From positions 1 through 6,548 of the forward strand of contig CAUZEO010000301.1 of NCBI GenBank assembly GCA_963578625.1: 6,548 nt of DNA, written 5' to 3'. Made by a program: the position numbers and the translations under genes. Positions 6,458-6,548 of the stretch are shown here, piece by piece. The stretch is from CAUZEO01 sp963578625. Lineage in GTDB: Bacteria; Verrucomicrobiota; Kiritimatiellia; SLOV01. The notes under the pieces were generated by a model. It saw only the letters and a list, made by a program, of their open reading frames with translations, did no database searches and was not told the DNA's origin. Within the stretch, counting starts at the first letter, position 1, and every line of letters begins with the position of its first letter.

Positions 6458-6548
6458 ATGTCTGAACAGGACCAACCCATTTCAACGGAATCTCTTATGA
6501 CGGAGAACCGGACCTTCCCGCCGTCGGCGGAGATGGTAAAAAGTGCGC
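6458..6548 (+). CDS. acs: Acetyl-CoA synthetase, first 30 codons
   Basis: The gene starts at ATG 6458-6460 and runs off the right end. The visible residues begin MSEQDQPISTESLMTENRTF and continue PPSAEMVKSA. The pattern 'I-x-x-E-S-L-x-x-E-x-R-x-F-P-P-x-x-E' is the characteristic beginning of AMP-forming acetate-CoA ligases (Acs), which activate acetate to acetyl-CoA through an acetyl-adenylate. A strong Shine-Dalgarno AGAGGA (6444-6449) lies 8 bases ahead, which settles the start. The catalytic core lies beyond the window, so a related propionyl-CoA or other acyl-CoA synthetase cannot be excluded, but this N-terminal cap favours Acs. It is transcribed away from the leftward gene group. Confidence 0.85.
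   Translation, partial: MSEQDQPISTESLMTENRTFPPSAEMVKSA

Noticed and set aside
6263..6475. Small - strand open frame upstream of the unknown gene, ending LVEPGSDSD
   Set aside because: Its only upstream start is a TTG that overlaps the start of acs on the other strand, no ribosome site is seen, and the sequence matches nothing I know. The last 30 residues look somewhat protein-like, so it is doubtful rather than excluded.

Overview
The window carries about 6.5 kb of ordinary chromosomal sequence from a Gram-negative (diderm) bacterium. An MlaE/MlaF/MlaD-type lipid transport operon and a predicted lipoprotein both imply an outer membrane. Gene content and protein style suggest an uncultured or little-studied member of the PVC group (Verrucomicrobiota, Kiritimatiellae or Lentisphaerae type): an MCE protein with GKGTLGKLLTDE repeats, an adenosine deaminase with a TDNRLIS metal site, and an orphan family of the GDHPQWGPG type. 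That placement is recollection and inference, not a measured phylogeny. I see no mobile element, CRISPR array, tRNA or rRNA.

Layout. (1) Positions 1-2118, + strand: the 3' part of an MlaE-type permease, then a complete MlaF-type ATPase, then a complete MlaD/MCE-type substrate-binding protein. Each gene overlaps the next by 4 to 8 bases, so this is one translationally coupled operon. It ends in a large hairpin with a T-rich tail that reaches into the oppositely transcribed neighbour. (2) Positions 2147-6237, - strand, read from right to left: an unknown cytoplasmic protein, an adenosine deaminase, IMP dehydrogenase (guaB) and a small lipoprotein, with gaps of at most about 80 bases. The two recognisable enzymes both act in purine metabolism. 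Adenosine deaminase salvages adenosine to inosine. GuaB commits IMP to guanine nucleotides. The enzymes linking inosine to IMP are not in the window. (3) Positions 6238-6457: a divergent intergenic region. (4) Positions 6458-6548, + strand: the first 30 codons of an acetyl-CoA synthetase, cut by the window edge.

The most unusual point is the adenosine deaminase. Its reading frame contains the whole catalytic core, including the N-terminal HLHLDGS metal motif, but no ATG, GTG or TTG lies upstream of that motif. The frame runs back to a TAG at 5515-5517, and three codons further to the TAG that ends the unknown gene, so both genes are in the same frame. A perfect 7-bp hairpin sits exactly at the second TAG. 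A non-standard start codon, a lost start or sequence error, and stop-codon readthrough are the possible explanations. Other points worth checking are the four helical repeats in the MCE protein, the 50-base symmetric hairpin between the convergent genes, and the two uncharacterised proteins.
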